Source: Calycina herbarum
Lineage: Eukaryota > Ascomycota > Leotiomycetes > Helotiales > Pezizellaceae
DNA length: 64,000 nt
NCBI GenBank assembly: GCA_001414485.1
Contig: LLEY01000259.1
Coordinates: 1 to 64,000, forward strand
Reading direction: 5' to 3'
In this document: piece after piece, positions 31,648 through 43,888 of the stretch
Layout of the letters: the number at the start of each line of letters is the position of its first letter
Numbering within the stretch: position 1 is the first letter of the stretch
Program-made: the position numbers and the translations under genes
The notes under the pieces: model-generated
Told to the model about the DNA's origin: nothing
The model's input: the letters and a program-made list of their open reading frames with translations, nothing else
Databases searched by the model: none

Positions 31648-32405
31648 TCCAATAATTATATTTTTACCCCATCTTCCCTTTGGAAGGGGGTTGATCTCCT
31701 CGTGTTGAAGATGTCAATTTTTTGCAGCAGTCTTTTTTGGGTAGGCGAGGTTTGAGTTTGTATCAAGTACCTAAGTGTCGGTCTCTGTGCGTGTAGGAGT
31801 GGGTGGGTATTTGATTAAAGTCAATGCTGGAACTAAATACATATTGAATGTCAGTTTCAAAATTACTCTTTCCAACTTATAGATGGTTTTAAAAAAGACA
31901 GGTCCATTCGAGATCTGAACCCGGGTCCGGGAGACGCAAATATTTTGGTAGCACTGGGGAGCAAGCTGACTTGAGGGAGGAGATTTAGAGAAAGAGCAAT
32001 TGACATTTAATAGCAGGTTGATGTTGAAGAGGGAGTGGCAATCTCTACGCTGGACTGACTGAGCGCTGAAGCAGCAATTGAAACTTTGCGATAGCAATTC
32101 ATGACCGCAAGAAAAGCTCAGTTGCTTGGATGATAGACAGAGTAAATAATCGTAAATAGCCTTTGTCAAAGGACAGGTCCTTGTTGAAGTTTCCTGTATG
32201 AAAAAGTATTCAATCCCGAAGAACCCTAACAACGCCAATTATAAATGAAGACCATACTTTTCCATTCCCTCAAACAAATGAATTCTGTTATACTAGAAAA
32301 TCCCCATGATGTCGCCCCCTAATACCGTTCTGTTAACTTTATGCTGTATTATCCCCTTTTTAGTCCCCAAATGCCAATGTCCCGAGCCCAAACCCATATG
32401 CAGCC
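31648..32405. other. Intergenic with a tRNA-like fragment
   Basis: Contains an inverted, mutated copy of the 3' part of the tRNA-Gln at 31901-31928. The minus-strand open frame at 31771-32238 runs through this fragment and is not called. Confidence 0.5.
31901..31928 (-). pseudogene. tRNA-Gln 3' fragment, inverted and mutated
   Basis: Read on the minus strand, these 28 nt match the last 28 nt before the discriminator base of the intact tRNA-Gln (31619-31646) at 24 positions. The four differences are all transitions. A T6 run, a potential Pol III stop, follows on the minus strand. The upstream part does not fold as a tRNA. Confidence 0.65.
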
Positions 32406-32693
32406 CTACTTTCCACCTTTGAACAACCCAACAAGTTTCTCCTTCATCTTATCCGCACCGCTTGGAAGTGCTGATTGAGACCCGATGGGTTGCTGATAAT
32501 ATTGCTCTGACCTGCCACTCGCAGTTTCGAATGTCAAAGGCAACGCCAGATTCGCATCGTTATTTTTGCGGTAATTGCCTCGTCCCCCAATTCCTCCCTT
32601 TATATATGGAGCGTTGTGTGGAATAAGTGCTGTCACTGATGTGGTATTGCCAAGATCGTTGGGAGAAAATTCGTAGGGGGAAAGTGCTGGCAT
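32406..32693 (-). CDS. Small GRG-motif protein (DUF3602-like)
   Basis: Intronless 95-residue open frame with an ATG start. It contains YIKGGIGGRGNYRKNND at about residues 32-48, which resembles the (T/S)GRGGxGN motif of the fungal DUF3602 family, though only one clear unit is present where family members usually have several. The C-terminus is basic (DKMKEKLVGLFKGGK). Function unknown. The family link is tentative; length and start are supported only by the open frame. Confidence 0.45.
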   Translation of the reverse strand: MPALSPYEFSPNDLGNTTSVTALIPHNAPYIKGGIGGRGNYRKNNDANLALPLTFETASGRSEQYYQQPIGSQSALPSGADKMKEKLVGLFKGGK

Positions 32694-33733
32694 CGTGGGA
32701 TCTTCGGTAGGGGGTAGGGTTCGATGAGGTATAGTGGGAGTAGATCGATCTGGAATATGAACTCTGATTGCAAGTCAGATTGAGAGGTAACCCTCATTGG
32801 GACTCAGGGTATTCTTACAGTTCAATGGGGATGCAATTGTATACGCCAGCTGTACACTGCAATTGAATTCTCGAGATTTGAACCTAACGAATGCGATTGC
32901 CTGCAACAAATATACCACGAACGAAAGAGAATTGAAACCAAACCAAGAAGCACAACAAAACGAAGGACTTGAGCAAGATTTTAAGACAAGAGAAAAAAAT
33001 ACTCACCTCATCTTACCCGTGCGTGCCGTCATCGAAGCAAGGCTGGTGAGGACGTTTTATATAATAAGAACTCATCCCACACCCAAAAGACCATCACACG
33101 ATCCCAGCTTGCAGGGAATGGAGCAGCCATACCGGCCAGGAAGCCAAAAGCGTGGGTTCTTTTCGGGGCTTTTCTGTCACCAACATGACAATTGCATACG
33201 AATAGCCTCAAGACGCATTGAAACCGAGCTAAGAATTGACCAGTTGTGGAGGAGCTTTGGTGTGCGTGATCTCTTCTTCCAGCCAGCCCCCCAAAAATCG
33301 CAATTGTCAATTCGATAGACACCATTTTTTGAACCCCTGGATTTGGAAAGGAGCGACGAGCGGCATGCACGTCACCATCTGCCTTTCCCCTCATTTCATT
33401 TCCTGGGGTGGATGGGCGAACTTCCGATTTCGGGAGTCACCTCCAAGGGGGATTGAATTGAAGCCCGCTCTGAAGCACGTAATAATAACTTATAATTCAA
33501 TGGATTCTGGTAACACAGTAGGTGCTTTTGGGATTATCGAGATGGGGGTTGAGGAGAGGAGAGAGGAAAAAGGAATATGGTGAGACTTTGAAATTGCCTT
33601 CCAGACCCTCCGCATCGGCAATTGCGATGCCAAGACAATTCGGAGGTTAAGCTCGGGAGAGCTCAATCTCTCTTCACCTCTTCCAGGTCCTTCAACCTTA
33701 CCTCTCCAGGTCAAAGACATCAAAGTCTGTATA
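32694..33733. other. Intergenic, no gene seen
   Basis: Open frames at 32797-33318, 33029-33394 and 33236-33583 overlap one another on both strands and show no domain. None is called. Confidence 0.4.
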
Positions 33734-34369
33734 ATGCCATTTCTCAACATTTGCCATGTAAACGAACGCGGTCTTTCCCAATTCCGTTCTTGCTGCATGC
33801 AAGAGGCTCTCGACACAGGGCAGGTTCTCGATCCTGATAATCGTGTCTTACGTCTGGAAGATGCCAAGTTGGTACTCGTTGGGCAGCTGCTTTGTCCTCT
33901 TCCAGGTTGGTTTAGGACAAAACAGCGTCTCAGTCCTAGAATCGTTAGTTATCTCTTGGATTTCTATTTAAGTAAGGAGGGCGGAATGTTCATCAAAAAT
34001 CCTGATTTCTTTTGTCTGTATCGTACTTCTATGTTTGATCGTTAATGTATGTTTCAATTTTCTGTTTGCATTCATCAGGAACCGAGTCTACGCTACCATA
34101 TATCGGATCTCTAATGGGCAAAAATACTTGCCCCAAGCTCTTACATCCCTTGCAGCTGTATCAAACATGTTACAGTGGGTGTGGATGCGACGGATGTAGT
34201 TATCTCTCTCTTTTTGGTCTCAGCATTAACAAACGCTTTCGCATTTTGTCTATCTTTATGGGCAATGGCATATGGACAAGGCGAGGGTGCCGAGAGATGT
34301 GTGAAGGTGATGGCAGGTTTGATTGAACCCACACTTTCCCTTACTGGTCTAAATCGAACTGTGGGTTAA
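33734..34369 (+). pseudogene. Possible membrane protein remnant
   Basis: Three coding-like segments lie in different frames. One (about 33770-33970) reads FSILIIVSYVWKMPSWYSLG and VLFQVGLGQNSVSVLESLVI. A second (from a possible acceptor at 34078) reads NRVYATIYRISNGQKYLPQA, LTSLAAVSNMLQ, and stops at 34196. The third overlaps it one base out of step and reads DATDVVISLFLVSALTNAFA, FCLSLWAMAYGQGEG, to TAA at 34369. Together they suggest a protein with several membrane helices, broken by at least one frameshift near 34170. I found no splice pattern that joins them and do not recognise the family. Confidence 0.3.
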
Positions 34370-36447
34370 AGGAGCGTACAGAGAGTCTCTCAATTCTTGT
34401 ATCCTCAGATGTTCCTTTGAATGTGGAAGAGGGCGGGTCGCGCGATGCATATTTACCTGCCCTGAGTTGTCCCAAAACGCCTGCGAGGGCACCCTAAGCG
34501 CCTTGATATTTCATCCAAGAATTACCAAAAAAAAAGGCTGGAAAAGCTATAAAAAAGTGGCAAAAAGTTTTACCACCCCAAAACGCAGCTCGCCTCACCC
34601 CCTTATCGAATGGGTTATTTTTCTCGAGGAAAGTAGCCAAATACGGTGAACTAAGTAATCATGGTTGAAACCAACCGTCGTTTGCGACCGACTTTTACAT
34701 TAAGGCTCTCATGGACATATGGATTAACATAGGATGCATGACCTTTTCTTATTTCGATACTTGAACGACAAACTCCTTGGTTTGTGGGGTGGTGTAAGTC
34801 AACCCGTGGTTGTCGCGGCCCTATCGTTGCTCATACTGTAAAAACTTCCAAGAGGTGAGGTCTGGTTGAAAACTTGTGGTGGGTATGGATGTCAGCATGA
34901 ACAGACCTTTTCTCCACGCAATGAAGATGCGCATCTACAAAATTTCCCTATTGTGTTGCGCGTTGGAGGAAAAGTGTGAGTATGCTTTGCAAGCCTCGAG
35001 GAAGCAGCTGAGGCACCGTTTCAGAAGATGAAATTTCGATAGCGTCGAAGGCCCTTCACGAAACCTTGGTAGAAACAGAGGGTACAAATATGCATGAAGT
35101 ATCAAACACCGTCGGCCTTTTTAGTCCCTCTGGAGCGCTCCAGCCTCTATCTTACAAGTGTTCACCCCAAAAGATAAACAACAAGCGCATCGTCCATTAA
35201 TATTTCAAGAGTCGTTCCTTGTAAGAAGAATTCTCCAATGGGGACTTTGTTTCGAAGGGTAACTTTTGTAATTGTTCTCTTGAGCATTCACCCCAACAGG
35301 ACCACCCCCACCCCAAACGAGTGCTACTTTCCCCATCATCAGGACCATCACCCAAGAGGCCATCAGAACTCTAAAGGCGTCCATCTCCCACCATCACGAG
35401 CACGGGGGCACGAGCAGCCCGCAAAATACAAAAGCCGCTGCCAGAATGAAGGTCAGTTCAATTGGTAGTTTTTTGACAGTAAACCGCCGCTAAGTTTAGG
35501 TTGTCAACCATTTGTCGTCGAAATTATTTCTGCTGTCGATTCTCAAATTTCATTCAGTGCTGGCTTTCCTTGGAATTTCGGCTGCTCTAGAGCGAAATTT
35601 TGTTCCTGTACCCGGGCAATTCTCAGGTACTTGGTAGCAAACATACGCTGCTTCCCGCTGATAAGGAAAGAGGATGTCAAACCAATAATATTGGAAGAGC
35701 CGGAACTACGAACTAAGGAGCTCAGAAGCTCTTACTTATTCTTATTTCTTTAATGTGAGCTCTCTTTTCCTTACTATATGATTTACTCGTTCCTCAATCT
35801 TGAAAAATAGTGGCTTGTCAGCTGGACCTTGGGCAATCCTCAGTTACTAGGGCACTGAGTATACAAACTCGAAGCTTATCATTCTTGAGGTCTCGACATC
35901 CATGCTTCCCCACTTCTAGTAACCTTTCGCTATATTTACTTCATGAACTTGCTTTATAGACGATTCGAATGAGATTACTATTTTTTCTTCCAAGTTACGT
36001 ACTCATTCAAGTTTTACTGAGTGACAGAATTATTGAACGAGTGTGGATATGGTTGTGGTGCTTTTGTTTTGCATCTTGCATCTTGCATTCATTCTCATCA
36101 ACCCCCAAATTGCGTGTTGACTGTTGCCTCAGCCACCATGTTCTAATTTGGTGTAGCAACGCGAGACGGCTCGCAAAGTGAGTAAACTCAAAAAACCGTG
36201 AGTAATTTTCAAACGTCGCCAAAGGGCGAGATATTGTTTCTTCAATTCAGCGCTTTTTGGTTCCCAGCCTCGTACATTCCCTCGGAACGCATCTTGTGTT
36301 TATTTCAGAATGATGGGAGAGCTTCGTTCACTTTGGTGCTGGTCTAGATTTCACAAAGGAGAATTCCGTAAGCGAGTTTTCAATTAAACCTCCGACAACC
36401 ACTCACCAACCTCAAACCCCGCCTCATCACTTTAACTCTTCACAGCC
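34370..36447. other. Long intergenic stretch
   Basis: No firm gene. A stretch at about 35300-35450 reads as FPIIRTITQEAIRTLKASIS followed by HHHEHGG in one frame and may be an isolated exon, but no start or splice partner is clear. Other open frames are short and lack domains. Confidence 0.35.
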
Positions 36448-36509
36448 ATGAGAAGTCTATTCCAGGATCTAACCCGATCATTTTCATTTAATAGGTACAA
36501 TTCAATGAC

Positions 36510-36827
36510 GTGTTACGAGCACGATCTCTTCCAGGCCGCGGCACCCCCGTCAAGTCCGAAACGAGCCTCCCCTCCGGTCCGAGGTCGAATACGAGCAATG
36601 CCCAAAGAAACCAAAAAGTTGAAGAAGAGTCAAGCACACCCGTGAAAGCATTCGAAGATCCTTCTGCGAAGACCCACAATCTCTATTTAGACATTCGTAC
36701 TAATCGGATAGGGCTGGGCTTTATGGATCCCATATCTGAGGAAGTAAGGATGGGTATGGGATTTTTAAGGTTTGAAAAATCGCGATGTGGTGATGCAGAG
36801 TCTGTAGAGTTCTTGTGCGAGAGTTAA
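36510..36827 (+). CDS. Hypothetical protein, uncertain
   Basis: Open frame of 105 codons that looks weakly coding: RGTPVKSETSLPSGPRSN, then KVEEESSTPVKAFED and THNLYLDIRTNRIGLGF. An overlapping frame from the ATG at 36448 starts MRSLFQDLTRSFSFN and may be the true N-terminus, but no intron I tried joins the two in phase. No domain is recognised. It could be a small real gene with a missed first exon or a chance frame. Confidence 0.25.
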   Translation: MLRARSLPGRGTPVKSETSLPSGPRSNTSNAQRNQKVEEESSTPVKAFEDPSAKTHNLYLDIRTNRIGLGFMDPISEEVRMGMGFLRFEKSRCGDAESVEFLCES

Positions 36828-37186
36828 GCTCCGTTGCGTGGGCTGCCAAGAGAGGTTTGTGATGTTAAGAACCGTAAGTCTTGAGGGATCGATTGGTGGC
36901 CCTTGTTGTGGGTTTAGGGGGGAGTATCTGGGAGTTGTATAGTTGCTTGGTTTATATAAGGTAACTCGAGACCTTTGGGACTTTCTTAAAAGCAGAATCC
37001 AGCAGTTCATCCTTTTCATCCACATCCCAATATCCACAATATCTCCAAATATCAAACTCAATTCGCTCTGTCGCTACCGCAACAATCAAGAGAAAGATTT
37101 CAATCAAAACAAAGAATCAAAATCTCGAGCCATCAAACACTCAGAGATCTAATTATTACCACGGGTCACACTTACAATCCGCCAAG

Positions 37187-37862
37187 ATGCCTATTTCACC
37201 CACAAGAGAACATACCATCCTCAAGATTTCCCATGTCATCCAATTCTGTGTTATCGTAGCAGTCTTGGGAATTTCCCTATACCGAATGCAAAACAAAGTC
37301 CACATAACCAGTCGAAATGACACCATGGTAATGGGTATCGTAAGTTCACGTGCTCCTCCTTCCATTTGGCTTCTTTGCGCCTTTTTCAGTCACTAACACA
37401 AACTAAAATAGTCAGGATTGGGTCTCATAATAATGGCATACATGATCTACACTGAAAAAGTACAAAATCTCAAACGGTTTTCTTCCATCAAAGCGATTTT
37501 CATCCCCTCCTGCATAGAAGTGTATTTTGGGCCGCCGGAGCAATCCTCCCATTCATGAACGTCGGAAAATGTATTGCTGGCTTGGGATGTTATTTGGTAT
37601 ATATCATGATTGGACTGGCTGCCGTTAACTGGTAAGCCCCTCCGTAAAGACGCCTGTAAATTGGATGAACAGAGACTAATTCGGATTTCATAGTCAACTA
37701 GCCCTCCTCGTCTGCTGGATCACATGGAGACACTGGCAATTCTTCAAGCGAAACTGTGTCATGCCTGGAGGAAGCAAAGTTATCGAGCAACAAAAGGAGG
37801 AGTACAATCTCGAGTCCGGCCCAGACGGGCGTCAGGATTACAAGCGAGGCTATTCTTCATGA
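37187..37862 (+). CDS. Four-helix MARVEL-like membrane protein, frame broken once
   Basis: Exons at 37187-37339, 37412-37631 and 37694-37862, with introns of 72 and 62 nt that have good splice signals and a CACTAAC branch in the first. Four hydrophobic segments follow in order: HVIQFCVIVAVLGISLYRM; GISGLGLIIMAYMIYTE; SVFWAAGAILPFMNVGKC; and CYLVYIMIGLAAVNC joined to QLALLVCWITW. The layout matches small fungal MARVEL-domain proteins. The C-terminal tail is polar (QQKEEYNLESGPDGRQDYKR). The second exon changes frame between KRFSSIKAIF and HPLLHRSVFW (about 37490-37510). No intron fits there, so a single-base indel, or a sequence error, breaks the gene. If real, the product would lose helices three and four. 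Confidence 0.55.
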
Positions 37863-38805
37863 AACTCTTGCATCTGAATATGTGGGTGCTTGGAGACTTA
37901 TCTCTTGTTTGGTTAACTTTTTGAATTTGGATGCGAGGTCTTTCAGCGTTTTACGAAGCAGGGCTTCAAGGAGGGATACATTGTTTGCGAAGTTTTGATG
38001 GATAAATTGAACATTGGTTACAAATTCAGCGTAATGACGCGATTTTTTGTTTTGGCATCGGCGTATAAAGGGATAATAGACAGCAGATGGAAGAGACAAT
38101 CTGGATAGAGAAGCCAGGGTTTGGGATTCAACATATTTTAGAAACAAAAATCAACCTCAAAAGGTTTAGAGAGTAAAGAGAGGTTGACTGAATAAATTAT
38201 TGGTTTTTATTTCGCACCTGCTTCCTAGTAGCAAATGGAAACCAGCACTATATCATTACCATTTCTCTCCCAAGATCTTTCCTAGAAATGGTTGGGAGAA
38301 GAATGGAGGTGAATATAGAATTTCATGTAAAGGAACAGTCACCTTTCCCAGACAAATTTACAAAGGAGTTGACAAGACGGGCTATTAGTGGTGGGTAGTG
38401 AAAAAGGAAGAATCAAATGTGAAGAACGAAAAGGCACATTTGAATCATATAAAAAATGGATTTGGTACTTCGGAATTGTTGGATTGTTGGTGTTGAACAG
38501 CCTGCCAATAAACTAAGCGAAATAACAGAGATTTAGATACATGGATATGATTCAACAGACATATTTCAAGTTCCAATACAGACTTCTTTTATTAATGAAG
38601 TCAAAGCAGAATGCTTAATTAATGGGGAATATAATTTGGGATTTGTAAAGAACTTCGTAATTAAAATATCGCGTACAAAATCTAGTTGTACAATCTAAAA
38701 CGCAATAACTCCCTGATGGCACCAGCCATTCACATACAGTTGCCTACCCATAAAGCCGTCTATATGATATGGATCCAGCCATAATAGGCGCGTATATATT
38801 GAACT
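37863..38805. other. Intergenic, convergent
   Basis: AT-rich 3' regions of the two flanking genes. No gene, repeat or RNA is seen. Confidence 0.45.
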
Positions 38806-39251
38806 CTATTCTTCGGTGTTGGAGCTAAATGCGATAATTAGTAAAGGCTATATCGAGAACAGCTGGATGGGAAGAAGACTTACCTCGCTCCTGATCCACA
38901 ACCACCGCAATCTTGACCGCAATTACTACAACCCCCTCGAGATCTCAGAGGCAAAACAAGAAGTAGAAGCCCGATGAGTGATCTACTAGAATTAGAATTG
39001 CAGTTGGATTTGGCTATCTTGGACAAAACTTGCAAAGTGTTGGTTGACCACGGTAATTGATCTCCGCTGTTCATATTAAACGCGGGTGAGCAGACACACG
39101 CCAATAATTTCCCAAGACCAAACAGCTGGAATTTCTGGTTGTCGGTATCTTGTCGACGTGTGAGGGAAGTTAGATATGCGACATCGATGGATAGGTTCTG
39201 GGATCCTGGCCCATATTCGTTTCTAGGCTCGAGTTGAATCTGATTTATCAT
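38806..39251 (-). CDS. Small Cys-rich protein with hydrophobic segment
   Basis: Predicted 128-residue protein from exons 38884-39251 and 38806-38824, joined by a 59-nt intron (GTAAGT donor, ACTAAT branch, TTTAG acceptor). The tiny second exon adds SNTEE after GSGAS. A hydrophobic stretch SLIGLLLLVLPL near residue 95 is followed by RSRGGCSNCGQDCGGCGSGA, a glycine-rich cluster with four cysteines. The N-terminal two thirds are soluble in character. The arrangement could be a membrane anchor with a cysteine-rich tail. No family recognised. Confidence 0.5.
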
Positions 39252-41858
39252 TATTCTCGTATAATAGAGGTTGGAGGATGAAGTGGAGGTAGCTGGTGTA
39301 ATAGGAAAGAGAATGGCTGAAGAATTGGTTTAGACGAGAAAAATAGCAAAAGTAGTAGGAAAAGTAAAGGTGAAAAATGTTGAATAATTGTTTGAGAAAG
39401 TCTCGAGGGCGGCAAGCAGTTATATGTTAACTGCTGATGCTTTATTTGGATATGGGATGAAAAGAGAGGATAACCCTCAGGATCCCGAGATCATTTTGTC
39501 CAAGTCGCAGTCATACGATGACTGATGGGCAAACTCGAGAAGAAAATGGCGGAGTGGCAAGATTTAGGACTGGTATTCTCGACACAGTAAGTATTCCAAT
39601 GGTCATGTAGGCGCTTAGGCAGCCCATCGAGGCACATAATTTCTTCTCTATCTGTCCGGCTTAAGATAATCCAGCCAATTGATAGCGTTTTGGAGATATA
39701 CGATAGAGGGATTTCTATTGGTATATATGTACGACGCTTGTTGGGTCGAACGAGGAGGAATGCTATCTCCATACTTATTTGTTGGTAGGTATATCTTACA
39801 TAAGAAAGGACGAGAAGGTCTGGGTTTCCTTGGTTTGGGGGCTGTGAAGGAAGGATTTTGGCATCAGCACCCAAGAAAGTGCCATCAATTCCGATGTTTT
39901 GCACAGCACTCGAAAGGCTCCGACGGATGGTCAATTTGCGGTGACTTACGAATCCCTCGTATAGCTAACATTCGAGTATCGGGTTCCTTCAAGATGATGA
40001 TCCAGAACAACGAGAAAGGATGGTCGTCCCTACCGGCCCAATGAGGTTGGTGCGTGTGGTAGCTTACCGCTGGCCGAAAGTCGTGTAGGGTGTTGGGGTG
40101 TAATGTTGGGTGCGACCAGTCCTATTCTGTTCCATGGTTCATGACTGCATTGGGGGCCGGTTAGCTCGCATCGTAGGGCTGAAAGCGGCGAGTTTTCTCC
40201 ATTAGGGCCATAAAATATATCTCGTCATGTTCCATTATTCAGCGTTTTGAATCAAAGGTAAGCGTGTGCGAGAGGCAGAGGAAAATGACTTGGGGGCTTT
40301 TTTCATATCGTTACTCATAACCTCTACAAAAGCTTCCGTTTTGTACTCGCACACCATATGGAGAAAGACACAGCAATGAGAAAAATATATAAAAATACAG
40401 ACTAATTCCAAACAGATTTGTTCATAATACTTATTTCTTGATATTTCAACATGTTTGAGAAGGTTTCGCGTGCCCCTTTAGGCCAATGTGCTATCGCCTT
40501 CTTTGTTCGTGGCAACGAACACTATCACCGTCTTTACTTTACTTCTCACTCCTGAGTAACTTATAATTATTTTTGGAACAACCTAGAATTTTCACTCGCT
40601 CAGTGACGTACACTTAATCCGATGTTTTGATCTCGCTGTCCAGGGTACGGTGATGCCGACCCGCATTCCGCAGCATGCAGCACCCGACGGCCCGCAGCGA
40701 CGTTTTTGTAGGAGTATAAGCGTCAACAAGCATGGAGTACAGTACACTCGTTCACGATTGGGCGTATGTATCGACTGGTGATATAACTAGCCGGAAATTC
40801 GGTCTCACTTTGTTCCTCATTTTGACATACGTGGAAACACGGCTGTACTCCATACTTTCTGTTGAATTTTTTGCATTCAACAACACAAAAAAGACATGCA
40901 CCTACCTATCTTTGGTCACCCCACATCATCCACTCGTAGGCGACTTAAACCATTATCATTTGGTTTTTAGAATAGGCGATACTACCTAAGTGTCTAGAGC
41001 ATTCAGAGTCCCTGAATAGAATGTGTTGTTGTTGTTGTTGTTATGCTAAAGAGCGTCAAATAGCAAATGCCTTAGACCAAATATAGAATCACTTGTCGTG
41101 GGAAGCCCGAATAGCCGATTTGAAAAAAGTGGTATTGTCCTATCATAGGAGTTCCTTCGTAACCTGAATTTTTCGACGTCAGATTTGGTACAGTACGCAG
41201 GTAAGAACTTAAATTTTCGGTGTATTCTTGGTGGCTTGCTTATGGGTTGAAAGATGGAGATATGCCTCCAAATTGAGTTCGTGTAGTACCTAAGTTTCCT
41301 AGTGCTTTAAGATAGGGTCCTGAATGCGTCCGCAGGAATACCTGTATTAATGGGGGCGGATCTCGTACCTCCGCTGCGCAAAGAATTGCTTATCACCGAG
41401 GAGATCTGGAAAGTCAATAAGAAAGATGTGGCTATGTAGCTTAAGACCTCCATTCTTACTGGTTTTAAAATTTCGGTTTTTGGTGGGGCGGCATTACAGG
41501 CAACGATAAATCGTTTAATTTTGACAGTCGCAGCACAAAACTTCGGAATCGATTAAATGGGCTACATGATCTCACCTCCTCTACTCGTACATAAGACGGA
41601 AGAAGGCACGATATCCCCCACATACGTGAGAAGCGCCCCATGGCCCCGTGTCCGTAGGTACTAAAAGAACACTAGATTTGTTCCTGTACCGCACATACCA
41701 AAACAGCAACAGTATGTGTGACAGAGCTCAGCAAAATGGACAGAAAATCGAACGAATCCTCGATGGCTAATTGGCTCTAGGACAAAGTTCCATCAAGTTT
41801 AAGTAGGGCGTTGTGGATGGGTGTTATTTAGAGGAACAAATACCGACGTTGTTCTTTA
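39252..41858. other. Intergenic, largely empty
   Basis: Overlapping open frames at 39491-40044 on both strands carry no domain. A (TTG)n tract lies at 41023-41042. From 40.4 kb the sequence becomes AT-rich. Confidence 0.4.
41023..41042. repeat. TTG microsatellite
   Basis: Six to seven TTG units in a row. Confidence 0.9.
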
Positions 41859-42303
41859 GGGCCTGTTTGGCTCGCACATATTCCTACTTTTTTAGGATGT
41901 GCACTACCAAAGATACGAAGGTAAAATATAATATATACATGCATATTATTATGTGCGCGTACATTTGGCTAGCGTATATTATAGTATACACTTTTGCTTG
42001 CACTTCCTTATAATATATGTATTAAGATGTGCACTACTAAAACTCGATAATATAATCTTTTTACCTCTATACCTTCAACTTTTATATACATGTACATATT
42101 CTTAAAACTCTACTACTACGGGCCCACTTCCAGCCTTCCACTGACATGTGCACCAATATGTGTACAATAAGCCAAACAGTAATTAAATATAATCATAGAA
42201 AAGTTATAATATAATTAGAAATATTCGAGCACCCAAATTGGACTATGTTCTCGTGCACAAGTCTCATATATCTATAATAAATTCTATGCATGCCAAACAG
42301 GCC
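41859..42303. mobile_element. MITE-like element with 12-bp inverted ends
   Basis: The element starts GGGCCTGTTTGGC (41859-41871) and ends GCCAAACAGGCC (42292-42303), a perfect 12-bp inverted repeat GGCCTGTTTGGC. It is about 445 bp, AT-rich inside, and has no coding capacity. Inside, GTGCACTACCAAA and GTGCACTACTAAA form a direct repeat, and a second GCCAAACAG occurs at about 42172. GGCCTGTTTGG-type ends are common in hAT-like and MITE elements. A clean target-site duplication is not evident, so the class is open. Confidence 0.65.
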
Positions 42304-43888
42304 TTTGCCTGCGAAGCGAGGCAAAAGGAGTGATCGTGGAGTCTAGAACCACCCGCGGCAGCATACTGAGATAGATACGTGGAGGTACTCACACCCCGGC
42401 TGCCTATGCCTTTTACGCGCTTCACTCTCACTCTTGGAACTGCCGATAACTCTTAACAGGACTAGTAATAATTTTAAAATATCTTACACGTTATTTACAA
42501 TAGCGGCCTATATGCCATTTGAAAACTAGTGAAGTTCCACAGAGAACGAAGAACCATGAGTCCTCATAATATCCGCAATATATTTTCCAATTAATATTTC
42601 TTATTATTGTCTCTTCTTTGCAAAAGTAACGATCTGTGATCCTCCATATATCTTCCTACTTGTCAGTTGAAACATATTACGTAGCTAGCACGATTCTACT
42701 ACTGTGAAGTACTTTTTTTCTATATAAGTTTTGTCTTTTATTTCTACTCAAAAAATAACAAGTTATACTTTGTAGATTAGGTTCCATTACTATAAAGAAA
42801 TAGTTTATACTTATAGTACATTTCGGCCTACTATTTCGGCGATAGAAATCAGAAATGGATCAATAGTATAGTTTCAAACTTCCTAGCAACAATGCTTTTA
42901 TTTTGTCAACGCGTTACTTTTTTTTGACTTTCTACGTTTATCTATTCTAAATAGATACTAACACCAACTCAAGCTCAGTGATATATAAGAAAGTATTACT
43001 TTTGAGCATTCTAGAGCTTAAGAGCTTTTATAATTCAGATTACCTCATGTCAAATAGCTACACATATGAGGTTGAAGTGCTAGGTCAAAACTTCGATTCT
43101 CGAGTTAGAGTAGAGGTTTTTTGTAATTAAAATCGATTATTTTCCGGTAGTAAGTCCGTGTGTTTCTTTACCAGAAATAAAGTGAACTATAGAGAACTAT
43201 CTAAAACTCTAACAATTTCGCAACGACTTTTAACCTAAAAGAAGCATCGCTTAACAGCTGTAACTGTCCAGAGCGCTGAAAAAACTTGCTCTAAAGAAAT
43301 TTTCAAACACATTGAGGTAATTTTAATTCCCTAGCCCTGGTAAACTTTATTCACTAATTTTGTAATTGACTAATTCTATCTAGATATGCTCTAAATTCAC
43401 TTCAATTAATCTCTCTAGTTTATTGAAATAACTTTAACATTTAAATAATTATTACTCTAATAAGTACATAAAACTCTAAACATTCCAGACTTAATTTGAT
43501 TAAATTAATTAATCTAAACATCCATACATTGTATTACTTAAAGGCTTAAATTACTAGACTTACTACTTAATACTAGAAAGTAGCAATGCCAGCTCATATC
43601 CACTATAAGAAATTAGAGAGAGAAGCATCTGGCAAGAGGTCTTTTATGTTTAAAATCTTCTTATTCTCCACATTAATAAATACTCTACTTGGACGCTCCA
43701 AGTTGCTTACGCATACCGAAACTGGTTGCTGGCACACTGAAATATCTGAAAGTCCACTTAAATCCTTGTCTCAAGGCTTTCAATAAGCCTTACCATCCAT
43801 GCACAAAATCAGGCTGTAGCTTTGTGTAACTGAATATAAAGTATGGAAATGTCTGAAAACCCCTCCATCTTCTGGCAAACAAGACATC
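42304..43888. other. AT-rich intergenic sequence
   Basis: Strongly AT-rich, with no gene that I can support. It may be RIP-mutated or simply unselected sequence. The last ~100 nt precede the ankyrin gene. Confidence 0.4.

Noticed and set aside
31452..31652. Minus-strand open frame with PSGIRTRVPG
   Set aside because: It is the reverse translation of the tRNA-Gln T-arm, a known source of false ORFs.
31771..32238. 155-codon minus-strand open frame
   Set aside because: It has no domain, starts from an alternative codon in part and runs through the tRNA-like fragment.
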